A stretch of 64,000 nucleotides of DNA from Escallonia rubra (taxonomy: Eukaryota; Streptophyta; Magnoliopsida; Escalloniales; Escalloniaceae), in NCBI GenBank assembly GCA_033065855.1, contig JAVXUO010000638.1, forward strand, positions 608,501 through 672,500, read 5' to 3'. A model generated the notes under the pieces. It was not told where the DNA came from. It did not search any database and saw only the letters and a program-made list of their open reading frames with translations. Shown here one piece after another: positions 1 through 13,224 of this stretch. The position numbers were made by a program, and so were the translations under genes. Positions within the stretch are counted from its first letter, which is position 1. Every line of letters starts with the position of its first letter.

Positions 1-3000
1 TGTGCTGATTGAATCCTCATCTTCACTTGAACTTCGCTCATCAAAGAGTTTCTTTCCCTGCATATTAAGACCCTTACGAGGACGACCACGGCGTCTCACA
101 GGCATTTCTTCTTTCTCACCTGCTTCAAGAAGAGAGAAGCATATAAAATCAAAAGAACTTACATATAAGCAAAAGAACCCCGCAAAAGAGAACACCATTA
201 TCGATCGCCAATAAGTACAAGAAACTCTGGTAGGCAAAAATGTCATGAAAAGCAGGTTGAATACATATAGCCAACTAAACGGATTAATTTTAGATCAAAT
301 GTAGAAAATCTCTCCTAATTAAATCATCTTTGAAACGGAATCAGGTGAATGTGAAAAGGAATAATGGAAAACTGCACCAAGGTGGGGAAGAAAAATAAGA
401 GAGAGGGTGGGGGGTCGAGACTTGAGAACAATGAAAGATTTTCATGAAACACAAACTTTGACATAAAATTTAAAAGCAGTATCATTTACCTTGCAAACCT
501 TCATTCTTTGCATACTTTTCACGTAGGCTGTCCAAAAATGTGAAATAGGGGCGCCAGCCACTCGGATTTTCGTCTGTGTTTACATTTTCTGTTCTCTTCT
601 GGACATCATTTAGACTACTTGCAAAAGAAAAATGTATTAGCTTGCGTCCCTGAAATATCAATTAGGAAAAGTAGCTACAAACATACAAACACATAGGTCA
701 TGTTAAGCAATGTGCAAGAAACGAATCTACAAAAAAGTCCCTTATGACCACATTGACACGGCCGAATCAAGAAAGCCTCACTGCTGATTTCACGCACGCG
801 AACACACACACAGAGCCCCGCACGTGTACAAACTGGATTTGCCCATCGGTGGTTATGGTTCAAACTCTCCTAGACTGATCCATCTCAAGGGTAATTTGAG
901 CACAACAAGCTTAAACTTGTGAAATGTATCTATCAGCTTAACTACCACCCCCAACAGATTTCATTGCCACAGACCTTTAAAAGTATACCCATCACCAAGG
1001 ATCACCACCATTTACCCCAAACCAGAAGCCTGCAGTAGACCTCAGTAACCATTGTGCTTGCTGTGGAAACATATCAACAGTTATAACATTTTAAAACAAC
1101 TTTGGCAAATCCTCCCAGTGATGGAATTTTTTTTTTTTTGTGTGCACAATTTGTCCATTAGAACTCCATTATAGCACAAGGCAGTCCGTAATTCTACTTC
1201 ATCGTTTTTTTCTGGCGAACGTCCATAGTTACCGGATGGGGCATAGAGGTGCTGACTTAGGCAGTAGAAACCACAAAAAATTGAAAATCGAGAGAGAGAG
1301 AGAACCGAAAGGTCAACTCAGGAACTTTCTTGGTTCACTAAAAAAGGGAGGAAGAGCCTAAGGTCAAGTTCCATTACAATCAACAAAGGAATTTTCTCAT
1401 TCCCTCGTCTTCTTGCACATTGTTAGGACACCCGTGAAGAAAGTAGCCAAACACGGGCGTAGTTAGTTGAAAGTCAGAAAGACTTACATTTCCAGGATAT
1501 CAGGTGTAGGAAGTTTCGACACAAAATGCAGAACAGCGCCTTCCAAGAAAGACAGCTGCCTTGGAGTGTCAGCAAAGGCATACGTGATACCGTCCCGGAC
1601 AATTTTCAGAATGACTGCTCTATGCTTGTTTCTAGCAGCACCCGCAAAAGTTACAGAAAGCCTAGAAGCCAGGTCCTTACATTCCTGGAATGACTTGCCT
1701 GACAAGGATTGATCACTACTGTTTGAAAGTACAAGGAGATGTCGTCCATAAGCCTAGTAAAATCCAAGACATTAAGCACCAAAAATATTATCTAAGATAA
1801 AAAATTACTGGGGAGAAAAAATCAAGCATCAACAATGTCCAAAAGCAAACATATTAAAGAGAGATTACACCTGATCAGCAATAATTCATGCGACTAGTTG
1901 TTCTCTTTACAAGTAAATTTCAAGGCACATTAATCAATGCAAGAGAATCATACTATGAACATAGGGTCGTCGGACAGTGAACAAATAATACTCCCTCCGT
2001 CCTTTTTTGGCTGTCCTAAAATTATTTCTCTGCTTCTAGATCTGGAAAAGTTTGTGTTTGATTTCCATATTTTTCTTTTTTGTTTATTCTCTTATTCTCC
2101 TTCTCTCTCCTCATTTACTCTCAACTTCCTCTCTCTACTCATCTCATTTCTCTCTCCTCTCTACCGCTCTCTTCTTTCTTTTTATTCTTCTACCACCATT
2201 CTACCACCATCAACAATCACCACCCTTCCATTCAACCACTAACACCTTCATCTCCGATCAACCACCGCAATCGTTTCCATCAATTACCACGGTTGGATTC
2301 CACAATCAAGTGATTCTTTCATGGGTCAACTTTATCTCACTTCTGAACTCTGCAACTTTCGCCCTCTCCCTTCATGGCTTTTGTCTCTTTGTGTGATCAC
2401 AGCCTCCGCCACTCATTCCATCACCACCACCAATCAGATATCCTCGTTGCCGACAACCCAATAACTCATTCCACCCACCAATGTCAGATCCAGCCACCTC
2501 CAAGCCACGCGGCAACCACCAGCCGCCAAAAACTCAATAGATCAGACTAACAACCTGTGAATACACAGAGGTGGCGGGGGGCACCTAGGGCATCAGTACG
2601 GCGAGATTAAGGAGCCACCAGTAGTTACTGAGGCGTTTGACGAGGCACGGAATGGCGTGAAAGAGGCGGGCGATAAGGCGATGTAGATTAACTATCATTT
2701 AAAAAAAAATCGGATGAGTTGCACTCTTTCTCGTTTCTGTTTCTTATTCATTGAGCAATATATGATTGAAGTTGTTAGTTTAATCCTACAGAGACTTATT
2801 CTTGGTGTGTATGCATATGATTTGAGATGGAAATGTTTTGATTTTGAGAGAAGAAAATTTTACAAGAAAAATAAAGGGAAACGGCATTACACAGAGACTT
2901 GTGGTATTGCCGGCGGTCTCCACTGACTCTGGTCAATCAAGATTGAAGTGCCTTGGAGATATACAAACCAAAAAAATAAGAACTAAAAGAGGTTATAGAC

Positions 3001-6000
3001 AACCAAGTGGTAAGTTGGTTTGCCTAGAGTTAAAAACTTCAGATTCTTTTTGCGATGAAGATTTTACGAAAGCCTGGGTTGTGTTTTGAATTCCTGGAAC
3101 AGAGAAGATGGGGGAAGGAGAGGATAGAGAGGGAAAGGGCGGCATGGAGCCCACATGGTTAAGACTGTGACGTGAGGGTAGGATGGTAAAATTGGTTGAG
3201 TTAGTGTGGGAATAATTATAATAACAAGGTACTTTGACCACTTCCTTAAACTTTGGCAATTCAAAGTAGAGCAATAATTCTGGGATGGAGGGAGTAATAA
3301 ACATGAATTAGCCACATCCTCTTCAGTTAGGTTCTCAATTAGCCTTGACAGGATATTTGCACTTTTTTGTTAAGAAAGGACCAAAGAAAAAAATCAAAAT
3401 CAACCAAAAGTCCCAAAGTGTTACCCTTTTAAGTGCTTCGAGAAAGATATTGGAGACATCTTCATCTTTTTTCTTCAAAACAGCTATCAGATGCTTAACA
3501 ATCTCAGTCACGCTTGTTCCATGCATCACAAAATGAGAGATGATCTCTGGACCAAGATACTCCTGCCCCACAGTTGCATTAAACATTATATATTGGCAAT
3601 TAACTGGAGATTCAAACACAGTAAACCCAAGAATATACCCATTCTCGACTAAACAGGATTATACTCCCTACTTTAGAATTCTCAGTGTGATGTTGCCCAC
3701 CACAAATCTTCTTATGTGCAAATTACTGATATACAACAAATGTACACTAACCTTAGGAACTACGTCAATAGCTACCAACTTGGCAGCAGCAATCATGACA
3801 GCGTCTCTATTTGTCTCCTCGACATACTCTTTGCTAGCATCTTCATCTTCTGTCTCATCTGTTAAAACACACATGAACTTTAAGTAAGAAAGTAACCCAT
3901 CACCAGAGGTGTCAAAAAAGTAGACTTACAAACACAGACATAACTACTCAGACATATCCGTGTTTCTTCAAACATACCACAGGCAATAACGAATGACATG
4001 ATGCATTAAGAACCTGTCATGCACACTGTTATATTGCTGTGCGATTTTACTTTACTGTAGTTATGTTATTTAGTTAAATAAGATCCTGTATGGATACCTG
4101 TATCAAATTGCAAATAGTGGTTAGAGTTTACATAGGCTTTGGATTTAAATTGACCTAATGAAATGGCTGCTAGGAGTAGTGGAGTTCTGGTAGTAATCTT
4201 TAGCTAGTTTTTAGTCTGTTACCTATTTTCTTGCAAAACGTTGGAATTGGCTGCATAAATTCTATAGCAAATAATGAAGGATTCAGCTTAAAGAATATAT
4301 TAACACTTGTATTGAATCACTGGCAAGGTCTCCTCAGTAATACCTATCTTTCTCCTTTCGTCTTCTATTTTTCCTTTGGTTCTCATCCAAAATAGGTACA
4401 TAAAAACCCAAAAGGAATCGATACTTACCATTGTACCATTGTGGTATACAGAGCTGGCAATTAGCAACATGCCGATCAAGTAGAGAAGACTAGCCAAAAG
4501 GAGGCCAAAAACAACTAATCTGAACCAGATGACCAAGTTGTTCAACCAACTCGGTACCCAAATTGACGGCATTGCTTCTTGTTCAACCAAACAAGAGAAT
4601 GGAACTTCTTCATCCCGATCTCATAACCATAGAGCTCGCACTGACACAAATGGAAACGGAGAATCAACTCATCGTGATTCCACGAGTATATATGTGCCAA
4701 GTCAAATCAAGTTGTATTTTCTTTGCTTCACTGGAAGTAGAAGATCCAACTAGTTGGCTTCGCTGAGCGAAACAACGGTTCCCACTCCATGATGTCCCTG
4801 TATCTGAGAAGGTTTCCATAGCTTCATTTCACCTCCAAGATGATGCTCAATTGTGGTATCAACTAATAAAACCAGAGGTGATCCAAATCTCTTGGGCAGA
4901 TTTTAAGGGACTCCATTCAAGTTATGGTATGTCCGATTTTCTTGATCCATTTGGAGAATTCACCAAATTGCAACAAACTAGTTCGGTGCCAGAATATCAA
5001 GTACAATTCGAGAAGCTGCTCTCAAAGCCTGGACCTTTACCACAAGCACATCAAGTGAACTGCTGCATTAGCAGCTTGAGGGATTCCATATGAACCGATG
5101 TTCAAGCTAATCGACTCACCTCATTGTCGGTTGCAATTGGGTTGGCAAAATCACATGACGCTCGAAACTCGTCTCAAGAATCAAGCGCAACAGGAAAATC
5201 GACGCCACGTCTTCCGATCAAGAAAAATCCGGCAAACAACAAGACCCAAGGAATCAAGGCCTTTGCTACAGTGTAACGAGCGATTCTACCACGTTATCAG
5301 TGCAAGAAACTGTTTGTCATTTAAGGTTGTTTCAAAGAACGCAAGATGAAAGTGGGGGCGAAGTGGACATGGAGGTCATTGAGCTAGAGAGAAGTCGACA
5401 TTGAGGACAAGGTTGAATCTTAAGCGGGGAGGAGATGTTACGAACCTGTTATACACACTGTTATAGTGCTGTGCAGTTTTATTTCATTTTTAGTTCGTGA
5501 ATTAGTTAAATAAGTTCTTGCATGGATACATAAATCTATTTGCAATAGTAGTTAGAGTTGACATAAGCTTTGGACTTGAATTGACCGAGTAAAATGGCTA
5601 TTAGGAGTAGTGGAGGTCTGGTAGTAATCTTAAGCTAGTTTTTAGGAGTTTGTTTCCTACTTTCTTGCAAGTTAACCTTGGAATTGGCTGTATATGTTCT
5701 ACAGCAAAAAATGAACGAAGCAGCCTCGAAAATATATTAACACTTGCGTTGTATCAGAGGCAAGGTTTCCTCAGTAGAACCTATCTATACCTTTCTTCTT
5801 CTATTTTTCCTTAGGTTCTCATCCAAAATAGGTACATCAAAACCCAAAAGGTATAACTACGTACCAGTATGCTACTTCCAGTAAAATTCCCAAGAGATAT
5901 TAATTCCATAAAGAGGAAAACTTGCATGTATGTATATTACATAAACATACAAACGCACGGACAAATGCACGTACACACACACACACACATAATACATATA

Positions 6001-9000
6001 TATATATACATACACATATATGTATATGTATATCTCTGTGTGTGTATATATATACACACACACACTCTCTTTCAAATGTGGTGCAAAGAGCTTAGTTGAC
6101 CACATGTGTATCTGATAAATAACCTCCTTATCACAACAGTCAGCAAAGAGATCTCTCAAACATATGTAAATTCCCTCCCTACTTTCGAAAAAGCATAAGA
6201 TATTATTAGCATATTCCGGTGTAGTTCGTCCATTGATGCAGAGATTATTTACGCAGCTTATAGACTAGCAGACAAAGTCACACCCAACTTATCATGCATA
6301 TCTTAGCAACACACTGTGATTGAGAAAGATAAGTCACCTGAAACAAGAAGCTGTTGTTCACAAAGTTCCCAAAACTTTTGAAGAGTAGACTTATCAGGAC
6401 AATATCCTAGACTTTCCAGCTTTGTTGAAGCATAGTTCGTCTTCCTGAACAAACACCACATTTCTGCGAGTATAGTACAAACCTTGGGCAAAGGAGAGAT
6501 TGTTAGACCATATTTCAACAGATGGCGTCACTGTATGTATCCAGCCATGGCTGTAGCTCATAAAGCAGTCTAAAGAATGCTTACCCTACATGCAAGAAGA
6601 TTTCCACATTTACTCACTTCCCGAACTTCTAGTGGAGATAGAAAGTGCTCAAGTTGCTCAAACAAGGCAGTGCGCTTGGATGAAAGTGATAACAATGTTG
6701 CCTCGGAAACGGTTTCGCTGTTTATAATGGAGTGCAGGCACCAGGCAACATGCAAATGCATGTTGAGAAGCACAAAACTGACAACCTGAATAAGTGCAGA
6801 CAGCTATAACAAACAAGCACCCTGTCGGCGCCAATAAAAATGTAACCGCTATCAAATAATTAGTTCACATACCTCATCCTCTATGTTCTTGGAAGTTCGA
6901 AGAATCATAAGCAAGTCGTCGTATAAGCTTCCAAAAGGTACATGCCTTGACAATTGAAGCTCATACAACCTTTTCAAATTTACTAGAAGAGAGTACTCGT
7001 CATCTCCGTCCTACATAAATAAAATATGTCAGCTCCCTATCCAACGACAAGATGGCAAAAAAAGACTCAAAAAAGAAAATACCATGACGTCTTTTACAGC
7101 ATCTTTAAGCTTAGCTAGCAGCTCGTCCTCAAGTTCTTTCAATTTATTTTGCGCAAAATCTTGTAGCTCTCCCCGACTCTCAATAGAACAGAAGTTGAGA
7201 GCCTTCACACAAGACCTAAGAGCATCCTTCTCACCATGTCTAAAAAAGACCTCTTTCATGAGCTGAAGTACAACTTTGAAGTTCTGGAAAGGAAGCATAC
7301 ATAACTCACTTCGTAACTGGTAGTAAGCCACAGTTAATAAACTTGATCGAGAAAAATCAAGTAATCACCTGCTCCTGACTCTTCAGAGAATAAAGCTCAA
7401 GGTTCATATAAACAATAATGTCAATCAAAGATGGAACTTTTTCTTTGTCAGCCATAAATTTTCGTAGAAGCTGTGCGTAGTTCTTCATCATTGAGACAGT
7501 AATATCCCGCTTACTCTTTTCAGCCATTTCCTGGCAATATAGCAAAAGTAAAACTTAACAAACGTCAACCAGTAAATGTCATACATCAGTATGCAACTTG
7601 ATTTCATCCAACTCAGCTCCTAATCCAGTCTGACCATATTCAACGTATGGTCAAGACCAGGTATAGACTTCAAATAACATGTCAGATAACTTTAGCCACC
7701 AGAGCCAACCAACAAAATCCACTAACTAATAAAGGACACAGCATATCCTTCGTAATAATACCATGTGGCATTCCATGAAAGTTCTTGGCCAAGCTATAAA
7801 AATACGGAAAGGCAAAGTATAATGTGTTTGACCTAAACAAGGGCAGAACTATAGTGTCCAGTGACGGCGCGTACCCCATTCACTTTCTAAGGATGGCAAG
7901 GACTTCTTTTTGGATAAGTAAAGATTATCCGAACTTCCTTGCAATATACAATGATATCCATAGAAAAAATATGCACAAATACATTCTACAGAGGCAAAGC
8001 TCCAAAATACATGTACCAAAAGTTGTTTTGTAAATAGCCTGGCTGACTATGATCTAAGTTTTTTAATAACTTGACTCACTACTGTGTAATATTTCAACCA
8101 AAATAATCACATGATTGTTAACTAAACTCTTGATACAGAAACTTGGAATTACTTTCATCGTCCTATTTTTTCGGTTAACAATATTTGGAATTCCTTTCAT
8201 TTTCCTTTTTATTCGGTTAACCTTTCCTAACAATTGGGATACAATAACTAGGAGTAGCTCGCAATAAACTTGGGGACCCCCTACTTGCATATAAAAAATC
8301 TTTGCTATTATTTTGCCCCCGCTGATGAAAAATACTGATTCCACCACTAAACCCATTGCAATATTTAGATGCTCCTACTCAGCTTGTGTTTATCAAAAAC
8401 CTAATAATGATTCTCGAACACGTGCTTGCAAAACCTAGAAAAAATCGAGCTTTACTCATGCCGGAGCTATATGGGAAGAGAGTAAGTGAAAAAGAAAATG
8501 AGGTCACATAACTAAAAGAACCAAGGATGAATGCATAGAAGTAACTACCATGTGAAAAGGGGTCCAACAAAGGTTCAATATAAAGAAAGTGCAAGTTCAT
8601 GGCTAAGTGCCAAAGAATAGCATAAGTTGACGACTTACGCACCCTTTGAGCTTTATTGTAATACTGCTTTCGGTTATCAGCAGCAGGAACAATCCTTTCT
8701 CCAACTGCCTTTCTGACGGATGCACATAGAAGTCGAATCAAATTTGTTGAATCCTCATCGGTAAGCTCAATTGATGGGTTCTCATCCAAAAGCATAGATA
8801 TAATACTCTGCCAATCCTGCAAGCAAAATGCGTGCCCAACCTCATAGACTCGAACCCAAAGTTTCACTGAAACTGCTAATTACCAATGGTTGTTTATCTT
8901 CTACAAGCGAAATTACCAAATTGCTTATATGTGGGGTATTTGATGGTGCGGATCAAAGTTTGGGGTAGAGGAGGCGAATATAAACATTAAAAGGCCTGCA

Positions 9001-12000
9001 ACATGGGTGAACTGGATAGGAAACCCCATAACAACATCTTGCTAGCATTTCAGATGAAAGGAGTCAAAAGAGGAAATGGCTGACTACAGTCCAGATAGGT
9101 TTGTTCAAGGTGTGATGAAGGACCTCATGCACTGTCTTTTCTATATTAACTTCAACCAACTTGCAACAGATGAAAAAGAAGAATAACATGTAAAAGCAGG
9201 TTCGAGATTGAGGGCAGCACGACAGCTCTTTGTAAGTAGATGCAAGGACACTAACTGAACATCCAGTCTACGCCAAAACCAACAACAACCAAATAAATGC
9301 TATACCAACGTACTTTCATTGCAGACATATACTCCCAGAGATCATCGATGACATAAATACATATAACTTGATCCCCTTGAAACTCTCTCAGTATTTGCAG
9401 TAGTCTGCTAAGATGAACCTCTGATGAATCAGTTTCATCACCTGAAAAGATTGGTTACATCATCCTTGGCACTTAACTTGATAATATAGATAGCACATGC
9501 AGTAAAACGGAATGAAAGAAAACTTCTTATCTATCAACAATGATTAGAGATATATAGGTGTATACATATATAGCAAATGAAAAAAAACCTGTTGAACGCG
9601 ACTGAGAGCTATTAAATTTCTGTGCAATCAAGTGATCATAAACTAATTCCCCAATGGCACGTCTGATATCTGGCGGATCATCAATCAACAAATCATATAA
9701 AGAACTTAATTCGTCGTCAGGAACCAATTGATGTCTGCAATAGCCACCAGAAGCTCGTTATTAGAGTATGATTAATGAACATATCATACCTTGATTTGCA
9801 GATAGGTTTCTGCCATATGATGATAAGAGTATACTCCTCCTTTATGTGTTGTAAGGGTAAAAATTAATAAGATCTACTGTCCATAAGATGCTTGACTTTT
9901 TAACCGGTAGGAAATTGTTAAACAGGGGAGAACTAAAAGAAGATCCTCCTTGAAGGAGCAAATTAAATGTAGCAGAGATCACTCAAAAAGAGGGATTCTG
10001 AACTAAGTTTCTGAAATTTACTGAAAACATAGAAGCACTGGTAATCACATTATCATTGGTGCTCCACTGACACACGTATGGAGCAAAGAAGCCGAGATAA
10101 GGGCGCGGTATACGAGGAAGATATGGGACTCAGAGAAAAGAGAGACCCTGTTCATGTAATATAGGACGGGAACCCTATTCACTGATATGGGGGTCTATTT
10201 CTCTTCATAGAGAAGAGAGAATCTCTACAGACACTAACATAGTTGCCAATATCGTACAAAATGATATATGCATCAGTACATGCAACAAAAATACTGAAAT
10301 TGATGTTAGGCGATAGAATATGGTAAATCGTAGTCCATAATTTTTCCTCCTTGTGCTTTTTGGGCTTTTACTTCTAAAATTTGTATTATGTATGATAGAA
10401 AAGGTGAAGGGAAAGATAATTATATTAGAGAGCATTATAAAATCGAGTACAATGAGGTCTTTCTATAGGTAAGAGAAAATTATCCTACCAGAAACAAAAA
10501 AGAGAATCCTATATAAGTTAGGAGAACTCTAGAATGTTCTAGACATACGACAATAGGGAAAAGGTAATTGTCATATCATCTAACAATGTATACCAATTTA
10601 CGGTTGGAAGCAATTTATCTTTCTTATTAGACAATATAACTGTGTTAGTAGAATAGACACCTTTTATAAGATGATTTATCTTTCACCTGTTGTTATGTTA
10701 TCAAGAGTAACTCAATAGCGCTGCATCCATCGATACACAAACGGAACTTTAATACAGGATACATGTCTCCATTGAAACTATGGCCACTGTAAACCCATTT
10801 TCACAGAACATCCTTGAAAAAGTGAAAGAAATGCTAGGGCGCGGATGCAATACAAAAAGATTGGACAAAAGAGGTTTAAAACCAGCGGATACCTGAGTAA
10901 CTGCTTTACAAGCCCTATGGCGCTCACTGCTACAGAATTATCAATGTCATCGGCGAGCTCAAGCATCCGTTTGTAAAATCTTTCCGTAAAGAGACCAAGA
11001 GATGGCACATTATCATCCACGACATAAAGATTTTGCAATGCAAGAACAGAAGCTTTTCGTACACCAGCACTCTTCAATTGCAATACAAGAAAAATGAGTG
11101 AAGAATTTAAATAAAAGGAAACCCAGATAAAAACTAAAACTTACTTTGTCATTAAGTGTCCACCCAAGATACTTTAAGTACAAATCCTGCAAGAAGAGTG
11201 TCGGATACGAGAGAATCCACACACCAAGGGACTGTATGCACGACATACGGATTTCAGGATCAATATCACGGTACCGATGCACAAATAACCTTCATGAAGC
11301 AACATTGAATAAGTAGAAAACTCCATCTACTTAAATGAACAAAAATAGATAAATAAATAAAAAACACTAAGATGCAGATCATACCCAGTAAATATTTTGC
11401 GCATCATCTCCTCAATCAAAGTTATCTTGTCATGAGTCTCTGATAACCTTTTATTAAGGGAATCCACGCGAGGCCCCTCAGACCGCTTCTTTTTTTCAGC
11501 ATTTAATTGCCTCTGAGTAGTTTCTCGTTGTCCACCGAGGATATTAGCAACGTTTATGAAGGATGTGACAAGCTGAAGCCCCATCAATGAAGCAACCTGA
11601 CGATAAACTCTCGGAGGAGTGCTGAAATGCAAAGGGACCAAGCAATCAACCAAACAACACTGCTTTTGAATGACATCTTAAACACCAACATAAAAAGAGA
11701 ACTAACCATGACAGTGCAATTACATAGTCCATGCACTTGTCGAACAAGACCTTATCAAACAAAGGCCCGCTTTGGCACTCAGCGACCAAATTGTGCCAGA
11801 AAGAAACGATGTTCTCTTTAAAATTCTTGGATTCCTTCTTTTTGGAACTTTGATAATCTTCAACTTCCCCCTATAATAAGACAGTGTTAAGCTAAAACTC
11901 TAGGAGCCAATGTTAATGTATTAAGTTATAATACAAAGACAAATGGGTTTAACATAGATAGTCCATCACAAGCTAAAAGTGAGTAGCTTATAGTAAGGAA

Positions 12001-13224
12001 AGGTAAAGAGCAGAAACAATATTAAGAACACAAGACAAGGTCCAGAAGAATACTTCTCTAGCAAGATCAACAAGATGGACTACTACATCATCCACATTAG
12101 TCTTGTTCAGAAAATCTCTTTCAAGATGATACTTTGCTCCACATGCCTGTACAAATACATATGGAACCCCAAAATAAAAATTAAAAATTCAACAAAACCC
12201 AAGGGAGTTTTTCAAAACAAGATGGGAGATTACCTCAAACAGCATCGTCAATAGTTCAACCATAGCAGGTTTTCGTTCTCTCTCATACCATTCAACCCAT
12301 AGCTTGACCTTTTCGGGAATAAGTCTCCCATTACCTTTAATAACCTCTACAACACAAAATACCTTATTTAATCATCTGTATGACCAAATGAGTAAAAACT
12401 TATCAAAAAGTAGCTTCTTTACAATCATGCAGGCACAAAGTTGAAACCAAAATGCATGCCTGCAATAAAATTATAAATGCCATAACACAACATATGCACG
12501 AAAAATCCCTGGTAAAACAGTAACTACCGTGAAGCCTTTACAAAATGTATATCCAATTCAACAGTCATCTTCTTTTCATGGAGCCACGGATTCAAAAGTT
12601 TCCTTGAAATAGAATTTAAGTTGCAGACTGCTAGGACAAGTCAGAATTATAACAAATAAAAATAAAACACACCAATTGTTGTTTAAGCGTACTCGATACA
12701 TTAGCTTCCATAAAAACCCTTATCCAATTGATTTCCAATTCAACTTCAGTCTTTGGTTCATGTATACCAACTTGAGTCACGTATTCATAAGTCTCGACTG
12801 CCAGAAGTTAATTTCTTTTTAAACCTTTACCCTGAAGTGTAAAATTCATACTGCAGTAAGTGTAAGTCGATGTACCGATCAAGGTGAGGTCGGCGACGGG
12901 CGAGTGCGACTGTGCGGGTGCGGAAGAGCCTTCGACGAGGCGATTACGCTTGGGCCTGGGACGAGGCTCTTCGAAATCGTCCAAGGATTCGCCTTGCTCT
13001 TCATTACTGTGGCTCTGCTGCTCCCCTAGATTGCCGGTCTTGCCTTCGTTCTCCACAGTTTTGGTCTGAGCCCTAGTCCTTTTCTACACATACATCCAAC
13101 CTCGCCAAAATTAGGTCAAAAAAGGTGAATCGTAGATCAAAACCGTATGTGTGAATTACGTCCAAGTCTGAAAACTAACCGAACGGCGAATCTGTGGTTC
13201 CGGAGGTACAGGTTCCTCTTCCAT
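1..13224 (-). CDS. SCC3: Sister chromatid cohesion protein SCC3 (STAG/stromalin family), 3' end cut by window edge
   Basis: Cohesin HEAT-repeat subunit that binds the kleisin and SMC ring in the nucleus and is needed for sister-chromatid cohesion. Joined exons: 13224-13180, 13083-12876, 12346-12234, 12146-12054, 11870-11707, 11621-11385, 11289-11145, 11071-10893, 9734-9589, 9441-9314, 8816-8643, 7530-7369, 7283-7083, 7010-6873, 6785-6585, 6482-6338, 3858-3752, 3562-3425, 1753-1488, 614-490, 119-1. All phases agree, giving about 1078 codons; Arabidopsis SCC3 is about 1100 residues from memory, so only the extreme C-terminus is missing. The stromalin conserved domain lies at about residues 287-394 ([20 protein letters not shown], then [20 protein letters not shown]). 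The N-terminus carries a basic RRSKRTRAQ run and the tail an AT-hook-like RRRGRPRKG followed by an acidic SSSEDEDS stretch. The start is the ATG at 13224; exon 1 encodes only 15 residues. Family assignment is secure; individual splice sites are by eye. Confidence 0.95.
1991..3294. mobile_element. Long Stowaway/mariner-like non-autonomous element in an SCC3 intron
   Basis: The left end reads CTCCCTCCGTCC and the right end is its near inverted complement (GGATGGAGGGAG). Both are flanked by TA, the Tc1/mariner-Stowaway target. The inverted similarity extends a few tens of bases inward (a shared AAAATTATT/AGAATTATT block). At 1.3 kb it is much longer than ordinary Stowaway MITEs (usually 100-300 bp from general knowledge). 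The interior is CT-rich on the left and has a GC-richer patch at about 2400-2690. No transposase is visible. It lies in the intron between exons 1753-1488 and 3562-3425. Confidence 0.7.
4002..4440 (+). repeat. 5' LTR of the gag-only element
   Basis: Direct repeat partner of 5436-5870, with shared blocks such as GGAGTAGTGGAG, AATATATTAACACTTG and TCTCATCCAAAATAGGTACAT. It ends immediately before the TGGTATACAGAGC primer site. Confidence 0.8.
4850..5345 (+). pseudogene. Degenerate retrotransposon gag fragment
   Basis: Plus-strand reading frames give [20 protein letters not shown] and [20 protein letters not shown], typical of the plant Ty3/gypsy gag (retrotrans_gag) region. The frame breaks after about position 5093, where a stop codon or frameshift interrupts it. 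Similarity then resumes in another frame as a basic region without a clear CCHC knuckle. Family call is from motif memory only. Confidence 0.75.
5436..5870 (+). repeat. 3' LTR of the gag-only element
   Basis: Starts TGTTACGAACCTG directly after a GGGGAGGAGA purine tract and runs parallel to the 4002-4440 repeat. The two copies differ by many substitutions and small indels, so the insertion looks old. The right boundary is approximate (5866-5874). Confidence 0.75.
5968..6070. repeat. CA/TA compound microsatellite
   Basis: Alternating CA, TA and TG dinucleotide runs in an SCC3 intron, about 100 bp right of the 3' LTR. Noncoding; likely polymorphic. Confidence 0.9.
10393..10585 (-). mobile_element. 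Solo LTR of the Copia-like family also seen at 33.6-35.9 kb
   Basis: Read on the minus strand, this 193-bp segment starts TGTTAGAT and ends with a CA dinucleotide. It is flanked by perfect 5-bp duplications ATGTA at 10388-10392 and 10586-10590. Its interior matches the LTRs at 33588-33794 and 35753-35935, with shared blocks such as AAGATAATTAT and CCTACCAGAAACA. It sits in the 1.16-kb SCC3 intron between exons 10893 and 9734. Confidence 0.85.

Larger units (their letters stand above)
4002..5870 (+). mobile_element. Gag-only Ty3/gypsy-type LTR retrotransposon in an SCC3 intron
   Basis: Two direct repeats of about 435 bp flank an internal region of about 1 kb, so this is an LTR element. A tRNA-Met type primer site (TGGTATACAGAGC) follows the left repeat at 4442. 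A purine tract precedes the right repeat at about 5424-5435. The interior encodes a broken gag-like protein, with recognisable pieces near 4830-4860 ([15 protein letters not shown]) and at 4851-5093 ([20 protein letters not shown]). Just before the purine tract is a remnant resembling the end of a gypsy polyprotein (LEDKV type). Protease, reverse transcriptase, RNase H and integrase are absent. Inserted antisense to SCC3. Exact ends and target duplication could not be fixed. Confidence 0.8.

Noticed and set aside
5869..6159. Overlapping Tyr/Val/His-rich ORFs on both strands
   Set aside because: Translations of a CA/TA microsatellite.
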